Source: Patagioenas fasciata
Lineage: Eukaryota > Chordata > Aves > Columbiformes > Columbidae
NCBI RefSeq assembly: GCF_037038585.1
Contig: NC_092520.1
Location: 120,622,001-120,686,000, forward strand
DNA length: 64,000 bases
Direction: 5' to 3'
Shown: positions 1 through 13,895 of the stretch, in pieces
Layout: the number at the start of each line of letters is the position of its first letter
Numbering within the stretch: the first letter of the stretch is position 1
Position numbers and translations under genes: made by a program
The notes under the pieces: model-generated
The model's database searches: none
Told to the model about the DNA's origin: nothing
What the model saw: only the letters and a program-made list of their open reading frames with translations

Positions 1-3000
1 ATTGAAACATTTTTTATTACTGAAATCTTTAAAAAGAACAGCCTGCCACAATAGACACAGGCAATGAGGACGAATGAACTGTGTGGCTGGACAGAGTGCA
101 CATCTTCTAGTCTGGATAGTTATTCTAAATAGAAAACAGACAATTTAGACTAATTTTGTCTCTGGCATAAATCTATTAGCATTAATGGTGTTGTGACTAC
201 TTGTACCCAACTCAAATTTGCCCATATCTCTTAAAGACAGAACCATTTAACTGTGGGTTTTTAAGGCTGTTAGCTGAACTAGATTCTTTAGGAAAAAGAG
301 GTGTATATATACGTGCAAGATTTTTTTAGGCTTTTCCTTCAGAAAAGGGGAATAAAATGAACCCGCTGAGTTCAAGAGGAACAGCACCTGCAAGACAGAA
401 AAGGAGGTCAGATCCTTCTCCTTCAGGGAGAAGCAAACTGCCTCATGGCTTGGACTGGATTGAGGAGGATGAGTGAAATGAATGTGGTAGATAGCAAAAG
501 AAGGGAGCTGGGAGGAAGAAACAGAAGAGAAAAAAAGGCTTCTATGGGAAGACTGAATGCATTCAGAGGTAGTGGCCATGCCTGCAGCCCTGGGGTCCAG
601 GATACCAGTGGAGCAGAGCTGGATATCCAGGGAACAGGAAAAGGCACCCCCATCTTGGATCAAGGCCAAGCAGCTCTTTGCCCAGGCTGTGCTGGCTGAA
701 ATACAAAAATGGGTCTGCACCTGGACATATCCAAGGAAAGTTCTCCATTGAAAACAACAGGGAGAAAAAAGTAAATTTAAGACAAGGTCTTCTTTCTACA
801 ATAAGAGAGAAAAAAACAAAAATCAACCCAAAGCCAGTTAACCAATTCCTGAATCTGAAACTTGCTAGGGCTGCAGAATTGGTGCTGCTCTAGGGGTACA
901 TGCCCAATTTCCTAAGAGCATAGGAGAGTGAGGAGGGAGGACTCTCAGAAAGAGGAATGACAACTTTGAACAAGTATATTTCAGCTTGACTACAGGTCAT
1001 TAAAATTGTTATACTCTGGCTGGCTGGTTTGGACATTAATGATTCAGATATTTCTAAGACTTTCTCCTAAGGTTTGAAGAGCTTTGTCTAACCTGTCACA
1101 AAATTAAGAATTTGGGTATGTAGCAAAAATGTATGTTAGCATGGATGAATGTTTCATTTTTAATAATAAATGATACTGGAAGACCTTCAGTTATTGAACC
1201 CTTCTGGAATAGCTCTGTAACAGACCCTCAGCCACCTGGTTGTTAGTGGACAGTATTTGCTCCTTAGAAAAAGCCAGTTCACTGGCAGTAACTAAAAAAC
1301 ATGAAGTTTCTCTCCAATGCTACATGCCAATAATTCCAACAGATTTTCATACTTAATCAAAACTGTTTCAGGGAACACAATGTTAAACTCCCATTTAGAT
1401 AGCAGAAATACCAGATTTCTTGCATCTGCACATTTCTCCAGTCTTCTGAGGAAATGATGCCTGGAATAAGAGAAGTGTGGTACTCATCATGCTGCTTAAA
1501 CTTTTTTCCTATGCCTTTTCCTATGTATGGCTTCTGTCATAGGTAGCATGTCCTGCGATAAAAGACATTTATAGCACAGTGCTTCTCCAAGGCAGCTTTT
1601 GGCTGTAGTTTTGCTTCCAGCCATCCCATCCACATTTGGACACCTTGCACTGTGTAGCAGCAAACAAAGTTGTTTGAGACTATGGGACTGGTAAGTGGCA
1701 GCAGACAGGTCTAAAGTGTATTGTTTTTAAGCAGCTCACTGCTCAGAATAAAAAATGACACTGGGTATTCAAGTGTGAGCCGAAATAAATCAATTTTTAA
1801 ATGGTGATGTCTCTCCCTGAATAAAAATTGAAGGACCATACTCTGACAATGGAGTACAGCCACCTACTTAGCAATAAGTGACTCACTCGCCCACCCACAC
1901 TCCAAGGACACCAGGGCCTGATGTCTCTATCTCAAAGTTGTCACAACACTGAATTCAGACAAACAGTTTTTCCTACTGCCCACGGTCTGTACAGTACTCA
2001 CCGCTTGTTCACTTTTCCAGGTCATCAGCCCTTAAAATATCTCAAGGTGAAAATGAGTGGGAGTGACATTACACAAATACTTCCCTTTATTAGTAGGCTT
2101 GTACTAATATTTGCTTGAAAATCTGTTTGTTGATAAATGCTAATTAAATACCAACTCAAGCTTTATTTTGATCCTCTCTTGGGGTCTTTTGGACTTCTTA
2201 ATTTGCAGGACGACCAACAAATCCCACCCAATGTTTTCTGTAAGGTGATTAAAACTGCCACTGGGGCTAAAAGAGAAAAAAAAAAAAAAGAAAGTATAGT
2301 GGGAAGAAAGTGGGGAGAAACATCTGGAGCAAAGAGATGATGAGAGTTCCCAGCTGTGCCATCAATTTGTTGATGATGTGAAAATAAAGCACAGCAGTGT
2401 TTTTTTCATGTGTTGGTCAATGAGCTGCAGAGAATACCCCATCAGCAGAGATTCAAGAAGTAGTTTGTCTGACAAGAATCAGTCAGTGCTTCTTGAGCTT
2501 GCTTTATCCTTTGAGGAGCAGCTATCAGCCAGGAGCTAATGCACTACGGAATTTTGCTATTTGTTGCATGGACATGGGAATTAAAGTGAATGTTGTCTGC
2601 AAGTAACAAAATTACTTTCCTGGTTCACTGTAAGGACAAAGAAAGCTGGTCAGGTGAACAACAGAATATAAAGGGAAAAGATTAAAACTATGAGTTAAAT
2701 GAAAGTGAAAGGACAAAATTTCAGCCTCAGAGGCTACTTGTATAAATCAAATTGGCCAAGGCCCAATCTCTGCAGGGCATTAAGATGGTACTGTTCACAT
2801 TTGAAAAGCTAAGCTGTCTCCTTTATTTTTCCTTCTCAAGTACCTAGTAGACACTGTGCTCCAAACCATTGGCCAGACATTGCCTGAAAGACTGGTAGAT
2901 GCACAAACCAAACAATATTGGGGACCAAAAACTGAGTTAAAAATTAAGCATTCCAGGGGATTATATGCTGGTGCTTGTGCCTAAGGTTTGGTTCTGCTTT

Positions 3001-5342
3001 GCTTTTAAACATGGAGGAGTCAAAGAAGACAGAATTCTGTCCCAAGGATTGCATATAGGGCCCTTAGCCACAAAGAAGCTTGAGGTAGGGGCCAACAATT
3101 TGACTGAACTCTATACTATCTGTGTAGTCGCTCCATCTGTTTTGTCAGGCAAATTGAGTCACTTGATGTTTAAATAACATTCTCATGTAAGTTCCCAGGC
3201 TCCCAGAAGAACCTCAAGGCCACATGCACACTTGCTAAAAGCTAGGATCTCGGCCCCTGCAATCAGTGATCACTGTGTCATGGCAACAGCTGAACCTCCT
3301 TCATGAAGCATCCTTTACTTTCTGGGTTCTTAGATATTTACTCTGGAGTGATGTCAATTCCTCAGCACACCAACACAGTTGCAACCCCCCACTCAGGTCA
3401 CCCTGCATGCACAGCAGAACCAGAAGCTCCTCTGTCCTTTTGATAGGGTGAGACATCTTTTTCCTTCCCAAATGAGCTGCCCTGTGGTGAATGGAGCCCC
3501 AACACTGAAGCTGAAGGGTGACTATCCAGGTCTGATGGTGTTGCCTAAGGTGTTGATCACTTTGGAATAAACAGCCACCGGCAGTGGAACCACCACTTAG
3601 CTCAAGTCTAAGTGCTTCCTCTTGCCACCCTCTCACCTCATTGACGTAGCCTGAACTTCGGGAGCTGGGGAGGGGTTAGGTTGTTTTCACTGGTTTCAGG
3701 CAGAGGCACAAAGAAGTGTTGTAGGATTTTAAATAGTCTGTTCAGCAAAAGGCAGGTGATAAAAAATAATAACCCTTAAACCCCCAGATACTCAGATTGC
3801 ATTATTATTTGAGAATCTCTGTTTTCATATAAAAATTAAAGCACAAATTTAGTCCTGATTGCCTGAAAATGAGTCCCAACACTCCAAATACCAGGTGGCA
3901 AATAAAACAGACCCAAACGTAGTGTTTTTCTTCTGTACATTAGAGGGGCTTAGGGAACAAAAAAGATTCATTTTTATATGCCTTGCATTAGCAGTCTGAT
4001 ACAAAAATGGTCATATCTAGGTAATAGGAAGACGATTTTCTGAGGGCAGGCATGAGATAGTAGAAAGTGTGTGGAGAATATGACAGTAAAGATAAGACTG
4101 CACAGAACAAATCGTGGTGAGTTGAAATACAGGATCCTAGATATGTTTGAGAGGAATGATACAGGGTAAAGCACGACAATGAGTGAGGAAGCGGGTGGAG
4201 AGAGCGCCAAGGCCATGGTGCGAGCTTAGGAGATATCCTTATTAACATTGACCTCTGGAGTGCAGAAAGCCAAATTTATGCTGTAAGGGCTGTACGAGGT
4301 CACCTGGTATTGATGGGCTACACTCTGACAAAGGGTTCATACTCCAGTTGCAGGTTAGACTGGGAAAACTCCACTTCTGCCGATAGAGCTTGTTGCAGCC
4401 CTCTTGAGGAAAAAAAAAACCACAAAACACAAACATATCCTGTAAAAGAGCACTTTTGCTGATATGCCTTAACCCATAGTAAGGGTTTCTGCTGGCACAG
4501 CTATGCTGGTTGCAGATTACACTTCAGCACTCCCCTGATTGATGCATATACCTTGCAACAGTTTGTCATGTTGATCCAGCCAAGGTCTGTGCTAGGAAAC
4601 AGGGAGTCAGAGGACCAGGCAAGGAGGGTCAGAGAGCAAAAGAGCAGAAGGGTTTTCATGTTGCAACCAAGCAGAGTGAGTAATAGCGGAAAGAAAATCA
4701 ACATATTAAGAATAAACAGTACTCAACAGAGTTTACTGGCCGGACTTCTAATTCCACCCATATAAACCTGGAGATTTTTTTTGTTTAAAAAAGAAGTCTC
4801 TGTTTTTCATTGCTGTGTTAGCTGTCTGGTATTTTGTTGAAAGAGAATTATAAGATATATCCTTTCTTAATATGAAAATATATTAGCTTGTAAACTTGAA
4901 AGGCAGCCTGTGGTTGTTGAATGCATGGGTCTTCAAAAATCATGGGCTGGTGCTTCATTACATGTAAAAATTGCTTTATTTTGATCAAAACATTGTGTTG
5001 CCATTGCAGTTCTCCTCCACCCTTTAAATTTATTATGCTGGTTGCTCTTCAGATTTCTTCTAATTACTGTTGATACACCACCCTTTCACTGGCATTCCTT
5101 CTGTTTTCCCATGTATTATTTATTTAAAACAATAGTTATCTCAGGTCCAGTGCTTTTCTTGCAAGGCCTACAGCAGCTTGAGCTGCAGTGTGAAATTATT
5201 ACTGTAGCTTAATGAATCCAATTGATTTAACAGAGGCAAGCAATACCCTATTGAAATCTCTCATATTATAATACAATCACCAAACACTGCACTATATCTC
5301 TATATACTATGCAGAGACAGAACCAGTGTGTGTGTGCACAGA

Positions 5343-5356
5343 GTGTGTATACACAC
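5343..5356. repeat. 14-bp perfect palindrome in a TG/CA-rich patch
   Basis: GTGTGTATACACAC is its own reverse complement. It lies in a 100-bp patch rich in GTGTG, ACACA, GCATGCG and GTATAC that could extrude a cruciform or form Z-DNA. Confidence 0.7.
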
Positions 5357-6037
5357 AACAGGTGCATGCGTGTTGTTATTGTGTACATATGGTGCGTGCT
5401 GTATAGTATACATAGCCTATTTATGGTCACTCTCAGTCATGTAAGGATTAGTAGTGTTACCTGACAGTATAAAAACACAGACAATAAAAACCTGTATAAA
5501 TTAAGGCCAGCAGGGAAGACTGGAGTAAGGAAAGAAACATGGATCACTGACACTGCTGACAAAGCACAAGTAGCAATTTTCCCGAGCCAAGAAGCCAGCA
5601 CAGCACCATGGAAGTACTATTCATGGGGAACCAGCTGGAAGTTTCAGCTTCTGGACAACAAAGCAGGAAGAAATACCCATTTTTTTCCACCACTGAGAGT
5701 TACTTCCAGATGACAAGAATGCCAGCACTCATTTTCCATTTTTCAAAACACAGGAAAAACTAGTTGATTATAAAAAGCCTCCCCTCCCATTTTAATATAC
5801 AGTCTTTGATGTACAAGCTTCTATTTATTGCATTAATAAATGCTGAATTAGAAATCATCTTTTGGCTGTTCCTGTGACACACATTCCCCACTGGTACCTA
5901 GCTGTATCTGATGCTTATATACACTCCAATGCCATACATCCTTGCCCAGCTATTGCTTGCTACACAATAGAGAGGTCTACAGAACAGTAAGATTAATTGC
6001 TATACCTAAAGAATGCCAAGTTTACTATTATACCAGG

Positions 6038-6070
6038 AAAAACAAACAAACAAACAAAAACCAAAACCCA
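6038..6070 (+). repeat. (AAAC)n low-complexity tract
   Basis: Four AAAC units in a longer A/C-rich stretch on the + strand. Confidence 0.8.
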
Positions 6071-7664
6071 ACAAATAATGAATCTTTATAGTTTTTGAAA
6101 CTGTTAGGAAATTCTAGGGAACTCATGAAATCTCTTGAACTGACATCAGAAGAAGCCAGACCAGATCTATTTAGTATTGCAGAAACATTTTGTTAGATAC
6201 TGTTATTAAAAGCAGGTCTCCACTGAAGTTCATTAGCTTTAGTAGGCCAAAAGTGTGACTCAATTTTTACCGTCAGTGGCATACAATATAAACACAGACA
6301 ATACATTTGACATATATCATGGTCTTCTTAAAGCACGTGATCTTTTAGCAGTCTGTGCTTGTAATTTTTAAGGGAGTAGCAAACAACTGTATGATTGGAT
6401 CTTGGCATTCAGCACTGAATTGCACAGAGGTATTAAAAGCAGAAGTACTTGAGAGTTTGTGTTGCTCTATAACAAGCAATTTTCTACTTTTTGTCATATT
6501 ATTTTGTAGATAGTTTGAATTGGTCCCAAACCACTCCTTTACTTGAAGTATTTTCCAGGATGCAAGTTACTAAAATACTGAATTTGACTGTTTTTCTGCT
6601 GTAAGAGCATACACTTTAAGAAGCCTGCAAGCTGCCCAAGCAGCCAGAAGGGCCCCAGCTCCCACAGTTGAAGGCTGCATAGTTGGGGTTCCCAGATCTG
6701 AGGGCATCCCCTGCCGCTGGGGCAAGTGGAAGAGCAGACTGAGGAAACCTCTCCACGAGCAGTATCACAAGTCTCCTGACAAACCCAGCAGGTTCCACAG
6801 AAAATGCTGCCTTATCTTCAGCAAAAGCTCTTTGGGCTATTATGTTTCAGACAAAGCAGTCAGGCTCGATGAACCAGAATTTTTTCCAATCAGATGAATT
6901 CCCCAAAAGCGGGAAAGCCAGGCTTTCACTCTTCTGCTTGTGAGGGTTTTTTTCTTCCTTTTCTTTTCAAATCTTGTTGTTTATAGCCCCTTTATATCAT
7001 TTTGTACCAAGCCTGGTCATTCTGAGTCAGCAGTAAGCAGGAGATAGTCACAGTTGCCTTAGACCTGCAGCAGATTGAAACGGGTGGCTGCCTTCCCAGA
7101 AAGAACCTGCAAACATCTCTTTTCTCTGCGTTCCCAGAATCTGAATGGGAGTCTTGGTTTTGCCCTGCAGAGTCACAAAATTCAAAGTCACATCTGACTG
7201 TAGTGACTAGACAGCAAACAAACGGTGTGGTAATATTGGTTTGCACAACTTTCTCTTCAAGTAATCCTGAGTAACAACCAAACAGCAGAAGAGCCCCGAC
7301 TTCCCTTTGTTCATTCTCCAGCAAAGGCAGAGCTCCCCTTAAACAAATCCTTATAAAAACTCATTCAGGCAGCTCTAATTAGCCTTTCTGGAAGAAGTTT
7401 TTAAGAAACCTAGATACAGCAAAATGTAAGCATGATGGCTCATTAAATACCTCTTAATTTGAAGAGACAACCAATTTGGCATTCAGGAACAATATTCTGA
7501 GACAGTATTTTCTTTTTAGAGAGATGTGAAACTGAAGCTTTGGCTCTGCGTGTACAGGAAATCCTGCAGCAGCTTCTATATGAGGAGAATAATTGCCAAG
7601 AGCTTGGTGTTAAAATTACCAGGATTAAAAAAATCTCACGGAATTGCTTTAAGACTCACAGTGC

Positions 7665-7762
7665 TTAAAAAAGAAAACAACACACACACACACACATAAA
7701 CAACAAAAAACAACACAAAACAAAAACCAACCAACCAAACAAACAAAAAACCCAAAACATCA
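7665..7762 (+). repeat. A/C-rich low-complexity tract with (CA)n core
   Basis: A strand-biased run of A and C almost without T or G: a (CA)8-9 core at about 7680-7696, followed by AAACAAC, CCAA and AAAC units. No retroelement body is recognisable on its left. Confidence 0.85.
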
Positions 7763-10700
7763 CAGATAAACTTATGTCTTTTTATATCCTCCTATTTATT
7801 TTCTGCTTCTGGGGTTTATACTGTCAAGTTTTTTCCAGCCACAGTTTCTCGCCTTAGTGAGCTAAGATTGTTGCAAGATCTCGTTATACAAGGATGTGCA
7901 ATTTTAAGAACAGCAACAAATATGAGAGTCACCATAAAATAGCAAGAGTTGGCAGCACTGCAGTAAGGATATTAACTTTTGTGTCCTCCCAAACTGCAGT
8001 TTCTATAAAGAGCATCTGTCTGCGTTTACTCCCTCTGCAGTTAATTACAGAGATTTTCCTGCATTTCCTCTTCTGCAGTGTCCCTGTGAATCAGGACGTT
8101 AGCTGACGGACTGAAGCAATGCTTATGGGTGTTCCCCAGTAAATACCTTTGACATTAAGCTGATATTAAAAAAAAAAAAAGTATTTCTGCAAGTGGGGAG
8201 GTTAAATGGGTAAGGAACTGTTTCTGCTTTCCCATCGCAGAAAGGGGCAACTTGCCACTGTGTATCATATTTTTTGGCAGGTGTGCCAGGCACAGCTGGG
8301 TGGCCACAGGATCACGACGTGACTGGGGTTTTTCCTTTATGCATCTCCTATTGTTTGTGCCCCATCTGGTTTAACCTTATCTTTTGCAGTGGAGAGTTGG
8401 CTGTTTTGTGCTCTGGACCAACTTGGGCAAGATCTTAAGGGGGAAATTTACCTCACTCAGCTTTGGATACCACCAGGGAAACACCTTCCTCTGCACCAGT
8501 CACTTATGACTTCTTCTACAGTCAGTGGAAGGTGGTAAGTGCACAGGCTTCACCTGACCTGTTTACCTATTGACCCACTTCAGGATGCTCTTGGTGCCGT
8601 AGATGTGCTGGTCTCTCCCTACCAACTGTGATGGCACTTTTTCAGTTATCTGAGATCATCAGAGGAAGGTTCCAGATTTGAGAACTCTAAATGCTGATCA
8701 TGGATTTATATGGTCAGTCCTTGCAACTCAAATATTACAGGTCATTAAGTATCTGCAGAGTGGTATTTTCCACAAGTATCACGCCTATAAGGGAACTACA
8801 GCTAACTGAATGCTATATTTCTTTACTTTCCATCCTTTGCTACACCTTGACTAGTTTCTTATCTAAGTTTATTATGTGGTAGTAAAGATTTCCAAATCCT
8901 TTGTCACCAAGCCCTGCAGTTCCAACAGGAGCCAGCTGGCTCATTTGCCTGGGCTGTGCACGCAAACAGGGTCACAGAACAGATGCAGCCATTCGGGTGG
9001 TGGAGGAAAGGACATTGCACCCCCCTGCTTTGCTGGCAGGCTTCTTTCCACACAAGACATTGACCAAAGGTATGTATTCCATAGCACTGCAGCCTCCTTC
9101 CCACTCCAACACTCCACCTGCCAGACACAGTCTGTGAATCACAGATCAGGACGAACAGCTGGGTTGGGCTCAAGGTGCGGTGAATCTCCTGAGATCCTGC
9201 AACGCGCAGCTGAAGGATGTGCAATGCAGGTGCCCTCAGGGCACAGGAGGTGGGAAAAACACTTAAGTGAAACACATGCAGAATGTGAGAGACTTACTAG
9301 GTCCCAGTAACATTGTTCTTACTTCCGAAGGGTAGAAGCTGTTCCTCTACAATATCTTACCATTGCACTGAAAAGATCTAGCAGGCCTGCTCGTGTCCCA
9401 TGCAAGGTGCCCTTCCCTTCTTGCTGCAGCACTGAACATGACTCTGTCTTTCACACATGGTCCCTGCTCGCTTCGCGACCCAAATCTCCTCTCTGGCAGT
9501 TGAGAAACTCAGGAATGGGAATTGAAGGCTGCTTGTTGCACACACACATATATGCCTCTCTGCGTGCACGCACATGTCTGTGCGTACCTATGTATTAATA
9601 TCTCCCATGCAGAATGGAAGAAAATGCGGAATTATGCCATTTTGGCTGTTGACTCTACTCATCCAATTCTGGCATCTTTAGCAGGCTGTTCACACTGAAA
9701 GCCTCTTGCCTTCTTTCTAGCTAGTTTGAAACATGTATGCCTGCCCCCTTTACAGAGAGCCAGATGGGATATGTCTCATCTGCAAAGGGCAGAACAGATC
9801 TTGTGTGATGTGTGGTACCATGTCTATACAGTTATTTTTATAGCTTTCGAAGTCCTAGATTCTAGCTCAGGCCTCTGGGTGGTTCCATAATATTAAGCAT
9901 ATTAGTACAAAAAGAGGTCCTTTGTAACAAAGGTGATTCTTTACAAGAAGCTGGGGTGATTTCACAGATGTTTCTGGCAATATCCAACATGATAAATCTT
10001 TATTTTAAGATTATATAAATATTACAAAAGTGGTCTAGTAAAACAGGCAATGTGTTAAAATTAGATATACTTCACCTTCTGATGATAGGAAGGAGTTAAT
10101 TGTTAACATGGAATAATGATAACTCCAAGCATTCAAAAACCATGACAAGTCAAATCATAAGTTTTTATATCTGTAATATTTTTGGGATCCTTTCTTCTCG
10201 CCTCTGGGGCCTTCGTCCTTAGGATTCAGGTGGATGCCACTATCAAACTGTTCCACACAACCCTCAGGCCAAAGGCATTTTTTGGTTCATGTTGATTCTC
10301 ACATACCCACACAATCTCAAACCATAGAAACATATATATTCAAATATGATCAGAGTCGATGACTCTGAGAAGAGGAAAGAATGGATGTTTCATCTCTAAG
10401 CAACCAGTCTGCTCACATAATAACAACTTAATCATGATTTCAAGCTGTAGGGTGTGTGGCATCTAAAAGGCCAAGTTAATACAGTGTCTTGGGCATGACA
10501 ATCCCACAGTTCCTTCTAGCCTTAAAAGCAGCACCATACCTGAAGACTCAGGTTTTAGTGGCCTAGGCTATGAAAGATGAGTGCATTAGTCATATTAACA
10601 ACATAACTGATGCTTAGAACATCTCTCTTTTCAACTTGAGTCCTTGATCTGAAGAAAATCTATATGGTCGAAAAAGCCAGGCATTGGGAAAGGCTCTGGG

Positions 10701-11618
10701 GAGAGTGTGAAATTCAAGAGATATTGGGCATCTGAGTCCGCATTCAGGTTAATAGCAGGAGAAATCAACGAGCAGACACCAGCAAAATGCAGAGAAGTTT
10801 GGCCAGTGAGATGAAGGATGGTTAGAAACAATTATGTGACAATGAAGGAAGAGTTCCGCACAGGACAGAGACACTTATGGATGGCGGGGACTGCTCAGTT
10901 GGAGCACAGAGTAATCCTCAGATACTCCTCAGTTTTAGTGCTTGGCTCCAATAACCTTGAAAACTAGCCAAGAGCTCACATTTTAGCTTAGTAAATCTAA
11001 TACTCGCCTCTTGGCTTGTTGGACTTTTCCAGTTAGCTCACATTTCTCAAGGGCAATACCTTGTAAGGACCACGTGTCACATGGACTGATTTAAAGCCAA
11101 ACTCCTTCCGCCCCCTTTCCTCCAGAAGACCTCAGACAAAGGAGATACAGGTGTACCCCAGTTAACAAAAGCAACATACTTGTCATTTTGCAAAGCGAAA
11201 GCTAGGGCCAGACTTGTGCATGCGTATTTTGTACAGGCTGAAGGTTCAGTTTGCAGCCAGCCTCTTTTTGCAACCTCACATATTTGGACTATGTGGGCAG
11301 CGACAGCTCAAGCATGAGTTCAGATACAAATATTTATGCTTTTTCAAACCTTATGCACCCAGTTTTACTTAGAAAAGGAAATGAGAAACTAAATTCTTGG
11401 GAGCGTCTACATTGCCAAAGTCCTTGGCTAGTAAGGTCTGGCAAACACTGTATTTTATAAGCATTTTAAAGTAAGACTAATTATTGGTTTTATTTGTCAT
11501 GGATTACATGTCCTCAGGTTTTAATATAAATATACAGGACTTTGGAGTCCTCATGTGACTGAGAGGTTGTTATACTCAAAGGAAAAATCTTCACTGCCTA
11601 GTGATATTTTAGCTTGCC

Positions 11619-11650
<32 letters not shown>
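11619..11650 (+). repeat. (AAT)n microsatellite
   Basis: About 10.7 uninterrupted AAT/TAA units. A pure trinucleotide run of this length is likely to be length-polymorphic. Confidence 0.95.
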
Positions 11651-11652
<2 letters not shown>

Positions 11653-11745
11653 GGCAGTTCAGTAGCAACCAAGAGAGTCCCAGTCAATGATATGAGAACA
11701 AAAGTTCAACTCTTGACCACTGGAGTGTTGCACACTTTCTACTCC

Positions 11746-11759
11746 TTTTTTTTTTTTTT
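11746..11759 (+). repeat. Poly-T tract (14)
   Basis: Fourteen T in a row, about 100 bp after the AAT microsatellite. Confidence 0.9.
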
Positions 11760-13434
11760 ATAGTGAAGCTTTGCAAGGGTGGCCCTTGACTAGTGTGCTC
11801 AGATACAAAGGCTTTAAACTGTTTTGAAATTAAAGATTTAGTAAACAAACACAGGAGTCTTCAGAGGCTCCCACTCAATTGCTTGTTATCATTCTGCTCC
11901 TGTATCTATTTGTAAAACTCAGCTATGTGAGGCAGGGATTACATAAGAATTTTCAGTTTCTGTTTTTTATTTTTTTTCTGTTGATCCTTTATTTGTAGAA
12001 GAAAGCTTGTTAATACGAACCCTGCTCCAAAGCAGAATGCAAGTAAAACAGGTTTTAAAACATAGCGCACTGACATACAGACCATTTCTCACAGTTGTGG
12101 TGTTCTGACACCACAGTTTCGGGATCTCCACTGTTGAGGATTCAGTGAATATCACTAAGTCTGAGGACAATTCCATCCAGGTAAGGTTCTCCAAACGTGC
12201 TGATACACAGGCATTTTCCCTAAACAAATACCTTAAGTGATATGTCAACATTTGTTTTTCTTACCTTGACTGTGATTGAAAGCTTAATGATACGACATAC
12301 GTACCCAAGTTAGAGGGATGTCCACACAAAAGATGGAGCCTGAATGGTGTTGTTTGAGCTCCCAAGGGTCGGGAGTGAGCCAGAGCCCCACAAAACAGTG
12401 GGTCGCAGAGGCCAGCAGGCAAGTGGCTGAAATGTGCAGCAAGCCACTTTTAGGAGTATACACAGCTACCTGCAAGGAGCCCTTGGGTGGGTGAAGCTTG
12501 GTTTCTGGGAACATCGCAGAGTGATACTGTGACTTCCTTACCCATTTTGGCATTTATGAAGAACAGAAAAAAAAGCATTTTTGTTCATTTCAGCTTACCT
12601 GTGAAGTTAATTCCAAAGACAAGCAAAAAATTAAAATTGGGAGGATTTTTAATATATCTCGTTTTCCACTATGGGATAAGTACTTTTTGCATTATCAACA
12701 AAGGAATGGACTTAGGAAAGAAGCCCAGGCCAGTTCTTCCTTTTCCCCTTGCACAAACTAAACTTTTCTTGTTTCCATATTCCAAGATTTGGGGAACTGA
12801 GGATATCCCTGCTAGTATCATCAGAGGAGTTGACAGCAGGACTGGTAAAGAGTTTGTACCTTTGTACACATAGTATCACTATTAGACCATGTGCTGAATT
12901 AGCATTCACCTTGTGCCTCAGGGCCTCAAAGGGGCTAATAATTATCTACATACCTTTAAAAGCAACTTCAAATCAGGGGAGGATGAAGATACAGCAGCAT
13001 GTTATAATGACCAGCTGTCAGATTCAAAGGTAACAGCTTTTGCTTCTTGGTTTTCAGGGATTTTGTCATGGCAGCATCTGAACTGTAGGACCCAGCTACT
13101 CGCCCCATTAGATACCCCAGTCCTGTCCTGAGCTCAAGACTAGACATGTATACTTTACACCTGTTTCCCATGATAACAAGAAACCTGCTGACAAGTACTA
13201 GGTGCTTTCTCTTGTACTCAATTTCATCCCAGTTTGGAATATGACAGGATCAGGACCAAGGGTCACACCACAAAATGCATCTGCGCTACAATTTAGACAC
13301 AGCCTGACCTGTGGCAGCCTTTTATGCTGCCTGAGGAATCCCATGTTCAAAGGGTCTGCTCTTAAATCCCAGACTAAAGTGATGCTGCAAAGTCTTGTGG
13401 CATGTCCAGTAGCAATAATCTTCATTATTTTCAC

Positions 13435-13485
13435 ATGACCCTTAAAGTTTCCTTCCAACTCAAACTACTCTAGGATTCTGTGATT
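13435..13485 (+). mobile_element. CR1 LINE tail remnant
   Basis: About 50 bp matching the CR1 3' end: ATGACCCTTAAAGTTTCCTTCCAACTC, then a degraded TAGGATTCTGTGATT tail. Too short and diverged to place in a subfamily; sequence to its left may be older CR1 no longer recognisable. Confidence 0.7.
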
Positions 13486-13572
13486 ATTTTTTCTTTAAAT
13501 GTCTGCATACATTTATTTGCTTGTGACTTTAGACTAAGTCTATCTGAATTATTCTCTCATTTCTATTTCAGG

Positions 13573-13623
13573 TCTATGTATGTATGTATCTATCTATCTA
13601 CCTATCTATTTATCTGTCTATCA
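13573..13623 (+). repeat. Compound tetranucleotide repeat (GTAT then CTAT)
   Basis: About three GTAT units followed by roughly nine CTAT-like units with scattered substitutions (CTAC, TTAT, CTGT). The interruptions indicate an ageing, less mutable array. Confidence 0.9.
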
Positions 13624-13895
13624 TGCTTTCCATCTTCACTCACAACTGCATTTGCCTTCCCTCCCTGGAAATATCTACCGTGAGGAAACAGAAAAACACA
13701 CGTAAAACGGAATACATGTAGCGCGCCATACAAAACGACACACCCATCGCCCGCACGTGCGCATGGCTGGCAGCACATCATGCTTTCCATCAAAAAAACC
13801 CATTTTTGGTCACCAGCTTTGTGACTGTCCCAAGTGCCGCACTGGTCGCTGACCACACTGACCTGGCGCACTGACTGGAATCAGGGAGGTGGGAG
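13624..13895. other. Short unique stretch with a CpG-bearing patch before the CR1
   Basis: Between the tetranucleotide repeat and the CR1. Around 13700-13765 CpGs are locally frequent (CGTAAAACGG, GCGCGCC, CGCACGTGCG), unlike the surroundings. No gene is seen. Confidence 0.6.

Larger units (their letters stand above)
1..13434. other. Flanking DNA upstream of ATP10A, no gene recognised
   Basis: AT-leaning sequence on both strands without any exon, RNA gene or retroelement body that I can recognise. The open frames here are short, and the longest (8876-9310) begins at GTG rather than ATG and resembles no family. Contents I can name are simple repeats: an A-run at 2276-2289, the palindromic patch near 5343, AAAC units near 6040, the A/C-rich tract at 7665, an A-run at 8168-8180, and the AAT microsatellite at 11619. 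In mammals GABA-A receptor genes lie upstream of ATP10A; none is visible here. Confidence 0.7.

Noticed and set aside
8876..9310. 144-codon + strand frame in the upstream flank
   Set aside because: Begins at GTG with no early ATG, no recognisable domain, no splice context; overlapped by another open frame on the opposite strand.
12487..12873. 128-codon + strand frame
   Set aside because: Starts at GTG, no family resemblance, overlapping frames on both strands; consistent with chance.
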